Part shown: one piece after another, positions 15,274 to 24,054 of the stretch
How the letters are laid out: every line of letters starts with the position of its first letter
Numbering within the stretch: the stretch's first letter is position 1
Assembly: GCA_021816925.1 (NCBI GenBank)
Contig: JAKAWQ010000019.1
Span: 1-54,601 of the forward strand
Direction of reading: 5' to 3'
Length of the DNA stretch: 54,601 nucleotides
DNA from: Pseudomonadota bacterium
GTDB lineage: Bacteria > Pseudomonadota > Alphaproteobacteria > Acetobacterales > Acetobacteraceae
Position numbers and translations under genes: made by a program
The notes under the pieces: generated by a model
What the model saw: the letters and a program-made list of their open reading frames with translations, nothing else
The model's database searches: none
Told to the model about the DNA's origin: nothing

Positions 15274-15972
15274 TCAGGGCGGGGCCATCAGGCCCGTGAG
15301 GACGACGAGCCCCACCATCATCGTGCTCAACGCCTCGGCGATCGCGTGCTGCGCGGCGCGGAGGGCGTCCAGCCCCGCGGGAATATCGTCCGGTGCTTCG
15401 GGGAATTCCATCACCAGGTCCTCGAGCATCGCGGTCTTCATGCCGGGATGGAAAAGAAAACCGAGCGCCCGCGGGCCGATCTGGAAGAGGAGCGGCGCGC
15501 CCCCTTCGTTGCGAGCGAGGATGGCCGCGTCCGCAGGCGGAAGCGGACGGTCGCGCAGATAGGACGCGGCGGGAAAGCGCTCTGGCAGCCAGGCGGCGCC
15601 GGACTCCGCCGCCGCACGCTCCGCCGTTGCGAGGCAAAAGCGGAGGGGCGCCGCTTCGGCCCCACCGCCGGCCGCAACCGCGAGCATCGCCGCACCCGCG
15701 CCGATTCCGATCACCGGCAGCTCTCGGCGGAGGAAATCTGCGGTGAGGCGCAGCTCGGGGCCGAGGCTCGGCAGAAGGTCCCCGCTCACCACACCGCGCG
15801 GCCCGGCGCCGAGCAGCACCAGCCCGTCGAACTCCTCTGCCGTTGCGGGCACGACCGTGCCCGGCACGAACGGGCGCACGTAACGGAAGCGAATGCCGCG
15901 CTGCTCGAAATGATCCTCCATGAGGCCGAGATATTCGGAGTCGGTGTGCTGGAGAACCGCGAGCGTGCGCAT
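15274..15972 (-). CDS. gat: class I glutamine-amidotransferase-like protein, catalytically degenerate (Gat)
   Basis: A 232-residue GATase1-fold protein found with lipS1/lipT/lipS2 in lipoate-assembly loci. The nucleophile elbow that normally reads GxCxG is GIGAG (89-93), so the catalytic Cys is Gly91. The usual FHPE end of the triad reads FHPG (174-177). Glutamine hydrolysis is therefore unlikely, and a binding or scaffold role is more plausible. The C-terminus is hydrophobic (about 214-232). It is divergent from lipS1 across only 50 nt, so both may share a control region, and it points towards the sHdrR-like gene. Confidence 0.75.
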   Translation of the reverse strand: MRTLAVLQHTDSEYLGLMEDHFEQRGIRFRYVRPFVPGTVVPATAEEFDGLVLLGAGPRGVVSGDLLPSLGPELRLTADFLRRELPVIGIGAGAAMLAVAAGGGAEAAPLRFCLATAERAAAESGAAWLPERFPAASYLRDRPLPPADAAILARNEGGAPLLFQIGPRALGFLFHPGMKTAMLEDLVMEFPEAPDDIPAGLDALRAAQHAIAEALSTMMVGLVVLTGLMAPP

Positions 15973-16022
15973 CGGGGCCGCTTGTCGCACCTCGCCGCTC
16001 CGTGCGAAAGGGGAACCCGCCG

Positions 16023-17051
16023 ATGAGCTGGCAGAACGCCATCGCCGGGATCGAAAGCTTCGAGGACATCCCCCTCGATGCGCGCCTGATCGCCGGCTTC
16101 GAGGCCGAGGCGCGGGCCCGCCCGCTCGGGCCGATGCGGTTCTATACGCCCACCTTCCGCGCTTACGAGAACGACGAACTGAAAGGCTGCGGGCGGAGCG
16201 CGTTCCCCGCCTTCTCGATCACGGGTGGTGCCTGCGCGCTGCAATGCGATCACTGTCAGGCGCGTATCCTCGAGCCGATGATCCCGGCGAAGAGCCCCGA
16301 GGAACTCGACCGCAAGGTGCGCGACCTCGTGGCTTTGCGGGATCTCGGGGGCTTCCTCGTTTCCGGCGGTTCGAACCGGCGGAACGAGGTGCCCTACGAC
16401 CGCTACTATCCGGTGATCGAAAGGCTGAAGCACGATTTTCCGCATCTTCGCATCGCCATCCACGCCGCCCTCCTCGATCGCCGCCGCGCTCGCCTGATGG
16501 AGGCGGCCGGCGTCGACATCGCGATGATGGACGTGATCGGCGCGCCAGAAACGATCCGCGAGGTCTATCACCTCGATCGGCCGGTCGAGGACTATGCGGC
16601 AACCCTCGCGGCGCTCACGGAAACGCGCATGGAAGTGGTGCCGCACATCATCCTCGGCCTGCATTACGGGGAGATCAGGGGCGAGGCGCGTGCGCTCGAG
16701 ATGGTGGCCGCCGCGCCCGTGGCGGCGCTCGTGCTTGTCGTCGTGATGCCGTTCTACGCCCCGCCCGAGCGGCCGTTCCGCACCCCCTCCCCCGAGGCGG
16801 CGGCCGAGATTTTCCTCCAGGCGCGGCGGATGATCCGCAACGCACCGGTGCAGCTCGGCTGCGCGCGGCCGGCCGGGCGGCACAAGATCGCAACCGACGC
16901 CTATGCCCTGATGGCCGGCTTCGACGGCATCGCCTATCCCGCCCCGGGGATCGTGGCGCTGGCGCGCGCGATCGGGCGCAAGGTGATGCAGCAGCACGCC
17001 TGCTGCGCGGCCGCGCTCGAAGGCCTCTCGGGCCGGGCCTGCGCCGCGTGA
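16023..17051 (+). CDS. lipS1: LipS1 radical SAM lipoyl synthase component
   Basis: A 342-residue radical SAM protein with CxxxCxxC as Cys71, Cys75, Cys78 (GGACALQCDHC). The start at ATG 16023 follows GAAAGGGGAA. In the pathway described for sHdr organisms, LipS1 and LipS2 together insert two sulfur atoms into octanoyl groups, replacing canonical LipA. It is the first gene of a four-gene plus-strand unit with lipT 10 nt downstream, which fits this assignment over other radical SAM families. Confidence 0.88.
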   Translation: MSWQNAIAGIESFEDIPLDARLIAGFEAEARARPLGPMRFYTPTFRAYENDELKGCGRSAFPAFSITGGACALQCDHCQARILEPMIPAKSPEELDRKVRDLVALRDLGGFLVSGGSNRRNEVPYDRYYPVIERLKHDFPHLRIAIHAALLDRRRARLMEAAGVDIAMMDVIGAPETIREVYHLDRPVEDYAATLAALTETRMEVVPHIILGLHYGEIRGEARALEMVAAAPVAALVLVVVMPFYAPPERPFRTPSPEAAAEIFLQARRMIRNAPVQLGCARPAGRHKIATDAYALMAGFDGIAYPAPGIVALARAIGRKVMQQHACCAAALEGLSGRACAA

Positions 17052-17061
17052 GCGACGCGCC

Positions 17062-18198
17062 ATGAGCGTCGACGTGCTCGTCGTCGGGCTCGGCCCGGCG
17101 GGCAGCCGCGCCGCCGCGGCGGCGGCCAACGGAGGCTGCAGCGTGCTCGCGATCGACCGGCGCGCGCGGGCCGGCGTGCCGGTGCAGTGCGCGGAGTTCG
17201 TCCCCGCGCTCCTTCAGCAGGAAGTGCCGGGCCTCGCGGCCGCTTGCGTGCAGCCGATCCGGCGGATGCTGACCGCGATCGAGGGTGGGCCGTTCGAGGA
17301 AACACCCGATTTCCCCGGCCGCATGCTCGATCGCGCGCGCTTCGATGCGTTGCTCGCCGCGCGCGCCGTGTCCGCCGGCGCAAGCTGCCGGTTCGGCGTC
17401 GCCACCACCCGCATCACCCGCGACGGTGCGGTCAGTCTCACCGACGGCACACCCATTCGCCCCCGCGTCCTGATCGGGGCGGACGGACCGCGCTCGCGCG
17501 TCGGCGCGGCGATCGGCGCGGTCAACACCGCCCTCGTCGAGGCGCGGCAGATCCGCGTCCCGCTCCGCCGCCCGCACGACGCAACCGACATCTTCCTGAG
17601 CGCCGCCTATCCCGGCGGCTATGGCTGGCTCTTCCCGGCCCGAAACGAGGCCAATCTCGGCATCGGCGTCGTGCCCGCCGCCCGCCCGGCACTCAAGGGG
17701 TTGCTTGAGGCGCTCCATGCCGCGCTCACTGCCGCCGGCCGCGTCGGGCCCGAGGTGCTTGGCCTCACCGGCGGGCTGATCCCCGTCGGCGGGCGCATTC
17801 GCGCCTCTGGCCGGCTCGGCTCCGTCTCGGTTCTCCTCGTCGGCGATGCCGCGGGCCTTGCTCATCCGGTGAGCGGCGCTGGGATCGCTGCCGCCGTGCA
17901 GTCCGGAACGCTCGCCGGTGAAGCCGCGGCTTCGCTCCTCGCCGGCCAGCCCTCCGCCGCCGCCGACTACGAAGACGAGCTCGCTTCTCTCTTCGACGGC
18001 ACCTTCGCCCGCGCGCTTTCCCGCCGCCACGACCTGCTCGCCTGCCACACTTCCGGCCGTCCGCCCGACCCTGCCCGCCAGCGCGCCGGCTGGATCGGGT
18101 TTGCGTCCTATTGGGAAGACGGCGCCACGCCGGCCGCCACCACCCCCTCCATCGCTGCCCCACACGCTGCGGGAGAGAAAGTCCATGAGCTGTCTTGA
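17062..18198 (+). CDS. lipT: LipT FAD-dependent oxidoreductase (geranylgeranyl-reductase-like)
   Basis: A 378-residue flavoprotein of the geranylgeranyl reductase superfamily. The N-terminal dinucleotide motif GLGPAG is at 9-14. A conserved FAD motif near residue 256 reads GDAAGLAHPVSGAG. There is no membrane segment. Set between lipS1 and lipS2, it matches LipT, proposed to supply electrons or redox support in lipoate assembly. The last 14 nt overlap lipS2. Confidence 0.85.
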   Translation: MSVDVLVVGLGPAGSRAAAAAANGGCSVLAIDRRARAGVPVQCAEFVPALLQQEVPGLAAACVQPIRRMLTAIEGGPFEETPDFPGRMLDRARFDALLAARAVSAGASCRFGVATTRITRDGAVSLTDGTPIRPRVLIGADGPRSRVGAAIGAVNTALVEARQIRVPLRRPHDATDIFLSAAYPGGYGWLFPARNEANLGIGVVPAARPALKGLLEALHAALTAAGRVGPEVLGLTGGLIPVGGRIRASGRLGSVSVLLVGDAAGLAHPVSGAGIAAAVQSGTLAGEAAASLLAGQPSAAADYEDELASLFDGTFARALSRRHDLLACHTSGRPPDPARQRAGWIGFASYWEDGATPAATTPSIAAPHAAGEKVHELS

Positions 18199-19429
18199 AC
18201 TGCACCGCCATCCCGCTCCCGCGCGCCCCGGCACGCACGAGGTGAATACCGCCGCGCAAATGGCCCCCCGCGCGCCCGCGCCGGTGCCGCCCGAGGAACG
18301 CAACGGCGGGCGCGTCAAGGCCGCCGGCATCGCCCCGCGCGGCATCTATCGCCCGAACGACAACATCCTCACCCCCGCCATGCGCTCGCCCGCTTACGTG
18401 CAGATGTCCACCGCCGCCGCGATCACGCTCGGCGTGATGCAAGGCGTGATGCATCGCACCTCCTGCACGCGCTGCCTCAACCTCCTGCTCACCTATCCCG
18501 AGGGCTGCCGCGCCAACTGCGCCTATTGCGGGCTCGCACGCCACCGCGAGGCCGAACGCAACTACGCGGACCGCAACTTCATCCGCGTCGATTGGCCGGC
18601 CGTGCCGTACGAGGACGTGCTCGACATCATGCAATCAGGCGGTGACGCCAGGCGCTTCCACCGCATGTGCATCAGCATGATCACCCATCCGCGCTCCGAC
18701 GAGGACACGCGCGTCGTGCTCCGCCGCTGGGTGGAGCGGGTGCCGCACGTTCCGGTTTCGATTCTTTCCAACCCGACGACGATGACGCGCGCCGACGTGC
18801 AGGAGCTTTACGATCTCGGCGCCGAGACCTTCACGGTCGCGCTCGATGCGGCGACGCCGGAGCTGTTCGACCGCACGCGCGGGCACGGCATGCAGTCCCC
18901 GCATTCCTGGGCGAAATACTGGGAGATCCTGCACGCGGCGGCGGAGATTTTCGGGCCGGAGCATTTCGGCGCCCATCTCATCGTCGGCATGGGCGAGACG
19001 GACTACGAGGTGCTGGTGCAAGTGCAGGCGCTCAAGGATCTCGAGGGGCACAGCCACATGTTCGCCTTCTTCCCCGAGCGCGGCTCGCTCATGGACCATC
19101 TGCCTGCCGTGCCACGCCCGCAATGGCGGCGCGTGCAGCTTGCCCGCTATCTGATCGACTATCGCGGCCACCATCTCGCGCGCATGCGTTTCGATGAAAC
19201 CGGGCGTCTCATCGATTTTGGCCTGCCCGCCGAGGAGCTCGATCGGGTGATCACCGCCGGCACCGCCTTCCGTACCTCCGGCTGCCCGGGGCGCGAGGGC
19301 GCCGATATTTCCGCCTGCGACCGCCCCTACGGCGATTCCCCGCCTTCCGACATCGCCTCTTATCCGTTCGCGCCGAAGGGCGGCGACCTCCGGCGCATCC
19401 GCGCGCAGCTTCGCCGCGGCCCCGCCTGA
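18185..19429 (+). CDS. lipS2: LipS2 radical SAM lipoyl synthase component
   Basis: A 414-residue radical SAM protein. CxxxCxxC is Cys108, Cys112, Cys115 (CRANCAYC), with a further pair Cys94/Cys97 (SCTRC) just before it that could ligate an auxiliary cluster, as sulfur-inserting enzymes need. The start at ATG 18185 lies inside the end of lipT. It is proposed to act after or with LipS1 to complete the dithiolane ring on LbpA. Position and length agree with LipS2. Confidence 0.88.
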   Translation: MSCLELHRHPAPARPGTHEVNTAAQMAPRAPAPVPPEERNGGRVKAAGIAPRGIYRPNDNILTPAMRSPAYVQMSTAAAITLGVMQGVMHRTSCTRCLNLLLTYPEGCRANCAYCGLARHREAERNYADRNFIRVDWPAVPYEDVLDIMQSGGDARRFHRMCISMITHPRSDEDTRVVLRRWVERVPHVPVSILSNPTTMTRADVQELYDLGAETFTVALDAATPELFDRTRGHGMQSPHSWAKYWEILHAAAEIFGPEHFGAHLIVGMGETDYEVLVQVQALKDLEGHSHMFAFFPERGSLMDHLPAVPRPQWRRVQLARYLIDYRGHHLARMRFDETGRLIDFGLPAEELDRVITAGTAFRTSGCPGREGADISACDRPYGDSPPSDIASYPFAPKGGDLRRIRAQLRRGPA

Positions 19430-19468
19430 CACCCACCCAGCGCGAGAACCGCCGCGCATCCGCGCGAG

Positions 19469-20545
19469 ATGCCCCGCTTCCGCCTGATCGACACCGGCAT
19501 TCGCGGCGGCCGCGAGAATATCGCCTTCGACCAGGCGCTCGCCGAGCGGCACCGCGAGGGCCGCATTCCCGATACGCTCCGGTTTCTCCGCTTTCGCCCC
19601 TCGGCACTCGTCGGGCGGCATCAGATTCTCGCCGAAGAGGTGAATGTCGCCGCCTGCGCGGAGGTCGGCATCGAAGTCGGGCGGCGCATCACGGGCGGTG
19701 GCGCGATCTATCTCGACGAGGGCCAGCTCGGCTGGGAGCTTGTTTTCTCGCGGGCAACGCTTCCCTTCGCCGATCTCGAATCCGCCGCGCGCGCGATCGC
19801 CGGGGCGGCCGCGGCGGGGCTGCGGCGGCTCGGCGTGGCCGCCGCATTCCGTCCCCGCAACGACATCGAGGTGAACGGGCGGAAGCTCGGCGGCACGGGC
19901 GGCTTTTTTGACGGCCCCACCCTCTTCTATCAGGGCACGGTCCTCATCGATTTCGATCCCGCGCGCTTGTTGCTTGCGCTTCGCGTGCCGGCGGCAAAGC
20001 TTGCGCGGCGCGGCCTCGATAGCGCGGCAGAGCGGCTGGTGACGCTCCGCGCCCTCCTCGGCGCGACAGCCCCCTCGATCGCGGCCGTCCAGCAGGCCCT
20101 GATCGCCGGCTTTGGCGAACATCTCGGTATTGTTGCCGAGCCGGAACTGCCCCGCCCCGAAGAGGAGGCACACGCCGCCCAGTTGCTTCAGGACGAAATC
20201 GGCACCGATGCCTTCGTCCACCAGGAGGGCACGGTGGCGGCGGGCGCGCCAGAGGCCAGCGCCAGCATGTTCACAGCGGGTGGGACGGTGCGGCTTGATC
20301 TTCGCATCGAGCGTGCCGGTGAGGCGCGTATCCGCGAAGCGCTCATCAGCGGCGATTTCTTCGCCACGCCGCCGCGCGCCGTGCTCGATCTCGAAGCCTC
20401 GCTCCGCGGCGTGCCGCTCGCCGAGGCGGCCCAGGCCGCGCGCGAGTTTTTCCAGGCGGCCGGTGCGACGATCGAAGGTTTATCTTCCGAAACTATCGGT
20501 GCGCTCCTCGCCGCGGCGCTCGGCAAGGCGGCGCTGCGGAACTGA
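19469..20545 (+). CDS. slpl(AB): sLpl(AB) lipoate:protein ligase
   Basis: A 358-residue ligase. The adenylation domain carries RRITGGGAI (72-80) and the lysine region NDIEVNGRKLGGTGG (Lys139). It is followed from about residue 255 by an accessory domain like LplB, so A and B parts are fused. It would attach octanoate or lipoate to Lys71 of LbpA. It is the last gene of the lipS1-lipT-lipS2 unit and ends convergently 23 nt from an MFS gene. General E2-type lipoylation cannot be excluded, but context favours LbpA. Confidence 0.9.
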   Translation: MPRFRLIDTGIRGGRENIAFDQALAERHREGRIPDTLRFLRFRPSALVGRHQILAEEVNVAACAEVGIEVGRRITGGGAIYLDEGQLGWELVFSRATLPFADLESAARAIAGAAAAGLRRLGVAAAFRPRNDIEVNGRKLGGTGGFFDGPTLFYQGTVLIDFDPARLLLALRVPAAKLARRGLDSAAERLVTLRALLGATAPSIAAVQQALIAGFGEHLGIVAEPELPRPEEEAHAAQLLQDEIGTDAFVHQEGTVAAGAPEASASMFTAGGTVRLDLRIERAGEARIREALISGDFFATPPRAVLDLEASLRGVPLAEAAQAAREFFQAAGATIEGLSSETIGALLAAALGKAALRN

Positions 20546-20568
20546 CGGCGCGCAACGGCGGCGCGGCG

Positions 20569-21948
20569 TTATGCTTGCCGGAGGGCAGCCCAGGCAAAAG
20601 CCGCAGCGCCTAGCTGCGCAGCCCCCCCGCCAAGCATCGCCGCCCGCAATCCCTCCGCGCCGCCCCCGAAACCGGCGAACAGGGCGCCGAGAACGGCAAC
20701 GCCGAGCGTCGCGCCCACCATGCGGGCTACATTGATCACGGCCGATGCGGTCCCGGAACGTGCCGCCGCCACGGCTTCCACGGCAACCGACATCAAGGGG
20801 CCCGTGTTCAGGCCCATGCCGACCCCGGTGAGAGCAAGCCCTGCTTCCGCGAGCACGAGCGGGCGACCCGCCGCGGTCGTCGCCAGAACCAGCAGTCCGC
20901 AGGCAATAAGCGCCGTGCCGCCGGCGATCATCACGCGGACTCCGCAACGTTCCGCCAAAGGGCCGGATTGCGGCGAGACCAGGAAGAAGACAAGGGCGCA
21001 AGGCAGAAGCGCCGGGCCGGCCTCGGAGGCCACCAGAAAGCGGGAAGCCTGCCAGACCAGCGGCAGCAGGAAGATCATGCCGTAGATCCCGAACGTCATG
21101 GCCGCGGTCGCCACAATCGCGGCGACGAAGGCGCGCCCGCGGAACAGATCGAGCGGCACGAGCGCCGTCGCGCCGGCGCGGCGTTCGAAAACGAGGAAGA
21201 ATGCCGATGCAGCGAGCGAAACGAGAAGCGCGGCACCCCAGACATCGGCACCGCTCCTGCTGGCGATCGCGGCAAAGACGAGCGCGCCAAGCGCGAGCGC
21301 CGCGGACATCTGCCCCGGCATGTCCAGGCGCCGCCCGACCGGATCGGCCGATTCCGGAACCTGCGCGGCGGCAAGCCCGAGTGCGGCGAATGCGAGCGGT
21401 ATGACCATGAAGAAGACGCTGCGCCAACCGAAGCGATCGATCAGAAACCCGCCAAGAATGGGCCCGACCACGAAGGCAAGCCCGTTGCAACTGGCCCAGA
21501 TGCCGAGCGCGCGCCGTCGCGCCACCGGATCCGGCCAGACGATGCGAATGATGGCGAGCGAGGCCGGAACGAGGAGCGCCGCGCCAACACCCGCGACCGC
21601 GCGCGAGACAATCAGGAACGGGGCCGACGGGGCAGCGGCACAGCCGAGAGACGCGATCGCCAGCACCGCGCCTCCGATCTGGAACGCGCGGCGCCGGCCG
21701 TAAAGGTCGGCGATCAGCCCACCGGCCAGCAGCAGTACGGCGTATGGAAGATTGTAGGCATCGAGCACCCATTGTAACGCCGGAACAGAAGCATGCAGCG
21801 CCGCGCCGATCGGCTGCATCGCAAGGTTGACGACGGACGTATCGACCTGCGCAATCAGAACGCCAAGGCACATCGCGAGAAGCACAAGGTTTTGCGCGCG
21901 GGCGGAGACTGCCTCGCGGGTGACCGAAATCGGGGCCATGTCGTTCAT
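20569..21948 (-). CDS. MFS drug efflux transporter, DHA2 (14-TM) type
   Basis: A 459-residue transporter with 12-14 hydrophobic segments. The N-terminal part carries the DHA2 pattern (LDAYNLPYAVLLLAGG, then the loop DLYGRRRAFQIG, and RAVAGVGAALLVPASLAII). It should export a drug or metabolite using the proton gradient. It diverges from a WYL-domain regulator across about 115 nt containing a perfect palindrome (22005-22026), which suggests direct control by that regulator. Confidence 0.9.
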   Translation of the reverse strand: MNDMAPISVTREAVSARAQNLVLLAMCLGVLIAQVDTSVVNLAMQPIGAALHASVPALQWVLDAYNLPYAVLLLAGGLIADLYGRRRAFQIGGAVLAIASLGCAAAPSAPFLIVSRAVAGVGAALLVPASLAIIRIVWPDPVARRRALGIWASCNGLAFVVGPILGGFLIDRFGWRSVFFMVIPLAFAALGLAAAQVPESADPVGRRLDMPGQMSAALALGALVFAAIASRSGADVWGAALLVSLAASAFFLVFERRAGATALVPLDLFRGRAFVAAIVATAAMTFGIYGMIFLLPLVWQASRFLVASEAGPALLPCALVFFLVSPQSGPLAERCGVRVMIAGGTALIACGLLVLATTAAGRPLVLAEAGLALTGVGMGLNTGPLMSVAVEAVAAARSGTASAVINVARMVGATLGVAVLGALFAGFGGGAEGLRAAMLGGGAAQLGAAAFAWAALRQA

Positions 21949-22004
21949 CGCAGCTCGCGTCCGGTTTCCTGATGCACTTTCTGCGCACGACCGTACGCCA
22001 CCCC

Positions 22005-22026
22005 TGCTGACAGCGTTCTGTCAGCA
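22005..22026. promoter_or_regulatory. operator-like perfect palindrome between MFS pump and WYL regulator
   Basis: TGCTGACAG (22005-22013) and CTGTCAGCA (22018-22026) form perfect 9-bp inverted repeats separated by CGTT. The site is midway between the divergent starts (21948 and 22064). It is a strong candidate binding site for the WYL/DeoR-type regulator. Confidence 0.7.
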
Positions 22027-22063
22027 TGCGAGAGTTGCCGCGCACATCCATTCGGAGAGGGCG

Positions 22064-22966
22064 ATGCGGCGTGCCGATCGGCTGTTCGACATCATCCAGA
22101 TCCTGCGCACCGCTGCCCGGCCGGTGACGGCGGCCGCGCTTGCACGCGAACTCGAGGTTGGCGTGCGGACGGTCTATCGGGACGTGGCGACGCTCCAGGC
22201 GCGGCGCCTGCCGATCGACGGCGCACCGGGGATTGGATATGTCCTGCGCCGGGGGTTCGATCTGCCGCCCCTGATGTTCACGCCCGAGGAGATCGAAGCG
22301 ATCGCCGTCGGGGCGCAGATGCTGCGCCGGACCGGCGATCGCGGATTGGAAGCCGCGGCCGGGAGGGTGTTGTCGAAGGTCATGACCGCCCTCCCCGATG
22401 CGCTGCGCTCGCACCTCGCGGAGCCGCCGTTCCTGGTCTCGGGCCGTGGCGCGCCGCTGCCCGACATCGCGGATCTCGCGGCCGTGCGTGCCGCCATACG
22501 GGACGAGGTCAAGCTCCGTATCCGCTATCGCGACGAAAAGGGCGAGGCAAGCGTGCGAACGATCTGGCCGATTGCCATTGCCTATTACGTCGAAGCGACG
22601 CTGATCTGCGCCTGGTGTGAATTGCGCGGGGACTTCCGGCATTTTCGCGCCGATCGGGTCCTGGAGTGCCGAACGTGCGAGGAGCATTTCCCGGAGAGCG
22701 GCCGGAGCCTTGCGCGGCACTGGTACGAGCAGGTGGTGGCCGGGAGGGACGAGTGGGTGTCCGCCACCGGCGCGTGGGGCCCGGCGACGCTCGGCGTTGC
22801 AAACAACCACCGATTGCCTGCGGAACGCCGCGGCGCTGAGCGCCATGGCAAGGCGATGCGGCACGAAGCGGCCGACGCGGCGTTCCCGCCGCGGCCGGAT
22901 CCCGCCGATAGCAGCGCCCCGCAGGGCTCAGCCGCCGGTTGGACGCGGCGGCGCGGGCGTGGATGA
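22064..22966 (+). CDS. WYL-domain (YafY/DeoR-type) transcriptional regulator
   Basis: A 300-residue regulator. The N-terminal winged helix-turn-helix is at about 1-60 (RADRLFDIIQIL, VRTVYRDVATLQ). A WYL-type sensory domain follows (about 75-230, with DEVKLRIRYRDEKGE and RTIWPIAIAYY). The start at ATG 22064 has a GGAGAGGG ribosome site; longer in-frame starts would run through the operator. Typical YafY proteins end near residue 230. The last 70 residues are low-complexity and may be a run-on after loss of the original stop. It likely controls the divergent MFS gene. Confidence 0.85.
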   Translation: MRRADRLFDIIQILRTAARPVTAAALARELEVGVRTVYRDVATLQARRLPIDGAPGIGYVLRRGFDLPPLMFTPEEIEAIAVGAQMLRRTGDRGLEAAAGRVLSKVMTALPDALRSHLAEPPFLVSGRGAPLPDIADLAAVRAAIRDEVKLRIRYRDEKGEASVRTIWPIAIAYYVEATLICAWCELRGDFRHFRADRVLECRTCEEHFPESGRSLARHWYEQVVAGRDEWVSATGAWGPATLGVANNHRLPAERRGAERHGKAMRHEAADAAFPPRPDPADSSAPQGSAAGWTRRRGRG

Positions 22967-22991
22967 TCCGCCTCGGGCAAGGGGACACGAG

Positions 22992-23792
22992 ATGGACGGG
23001 ATCCCATCGAGCATCGACTGGAGCGGCGTGCGCGAGGTGATCGCGCGCGCCGAGCGGGACGGCGCCGTCATCGGCGCGGCAATCCGCGCGCCTTCGGGCG
23101 AGCCGTTCCGGCACAACGCAAGCCGCCGTTTCGTTGCGGCGAGCACCGTCAAGGTACCGCTGATGATCGCGCTTTTCCGCGAGATCGATGCCGGGCGGCG
23201 CGGTCTCTCCGATCCCTATCGGCTCGCGAATGCCGATCGCGCGCTCGGGAGCGGGGTGATGCTCCATTTGCACGAAGGAATCGAATTCACGCTCGGTGAC
23301 CTCGTCTATCTGATGATCTCGATCAGCGACAATACGGCGACGAATGTGCTGATCGACCTCGTCGGCATGCCCGCCGTGAACGCGGTGATGCGCGATCTCG
23401 GCATGGCGGGCTCCTCTCTCGAGCGCAAGATGCAGGGCCGCGCCGCGGAGCCGGGTGCGGCGGAGAACTGGGCGGTGCCGGAGGAATATGCCGCGATGCT
23501 GGCCGCGCTCCTCGGGAACCGCGTTGCCGCGCCCGCTTCATGTGCCGCGATGATCACGTATCTCGAGAAGCAGCAGAACGAGCGGCGCATCGCGCGCTTT
23601 CTGCCGCGGGAGGAAAAACCGCGCTGGGGCTCGAAAACCGGAAGCGTGCCGGGCGTGGTGAATGATGTGGGGTTCATCGAAACGGCGCACGGCATGCTCA
23701 TCCTGAGTATCTTCTGCGAGAAGATCGACCCGCATTCCGGCGAGGAGGTGATCGGGGAGATCAGCCGCGCGGCGTTGGCGGCCCTTGGATAG
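22992..23792 (+). CDS. serine hydrolase, class A beta-lactamase-like fold
   Basis: A 266-residue protein with the three active-site motifs of penicillin-recognising serine enzymes: SxxK (STVK, about residue 52), SDN (about 115) and KTG (about 218). There is no signal peptide, and the Glu166 deacylation motif of true class A beta-lactamases is not evident. A cytoplasmic hydrolase or esterase role is more likely than antibiotic resistance. The start at ATG 22992 is 26 nt after the WYL gene. The stop overlaps the next small gene. Confidence 0.8.
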   Translation: MDGIPSSIDWSGVREVIARAERDGAVIGAAIRAPSGEPFRHNASRRFVAASTVKVPLMIALFREIDAGRRGLSDPYRLANADRALGSGVMLHLHEGIEFTLGDLVYLMISISDNTATNVLIDLVGMPAVNAVMRDLGMAGSSLERKMQGRAAEPGAAENWAVPEEYAAMLAALLGNRVAAPASCAAMITYLEKQQNERRIARFLPREEKPRWGSKTGSVPGVVNDVGFIETAHGMLILSIFCEKIDPHSGEEVIGEISRAALAALG

Positions 23793-24054
23793 GACGCCGC
23801 TCGCACCCCCGCTCCGCGGCATCGGCGATAACGGCGGGCCACCGCTCGATCCCGACCCGGCGGAGGATCCCGGCGCATCCTGGCGCCTCTTCTGCTGGCG
23901 GCGGGCGTGCAGGGCGGCATGGAAGACCCCGCCGCGCGAGATCGCGCTCCGGCGGCTTGCACTCGCCGAGGCGCTCGGCATGACCTATCGCGAATACACG
24001 CTCGAAATTCTCGAGCGCGGGCGTTACCCGGACAAGCGGCCGGTCAGGCGCTGA
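23785..24054 (+). CDS. small conserved alphaproteobacterial protein (IGDNGGPP-type)
   Basis: An 89-residue protein starting at TTG 23785 inside the end of the hydrolase gene. It begins with a short segment containing RGIGDNGGPPL, a motif common in small proteins of alphaproteobacteria, then a basic helical region (about 55-85) that could bind nucleic acid. Function unknown. Its stop overlaps the 3' end of the convergent IclR gene by 11 nt. Confidence 0.6.
   Translation: MDRTPLAPPLRGIGDNGGPPLDPDPAEDPGASWRLFCWRRACRAAWKTPPREIALRRLALAEALGMTYREYTLEILERGRYPDKRPVRR

Noticed and set aside
20480-22864. 794-codon minus-strand frame across the MFS and WYL genes
   Set aside because: Contains no recognisable domain and overlaps both real genes in the wrong frame or strand.
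22992-23792. Antibiotic-resistance beta-lactamase
   Set aside because: No signal peptide and no recognisable Glu166 motif, so a general serine hydrolase is the safer call.
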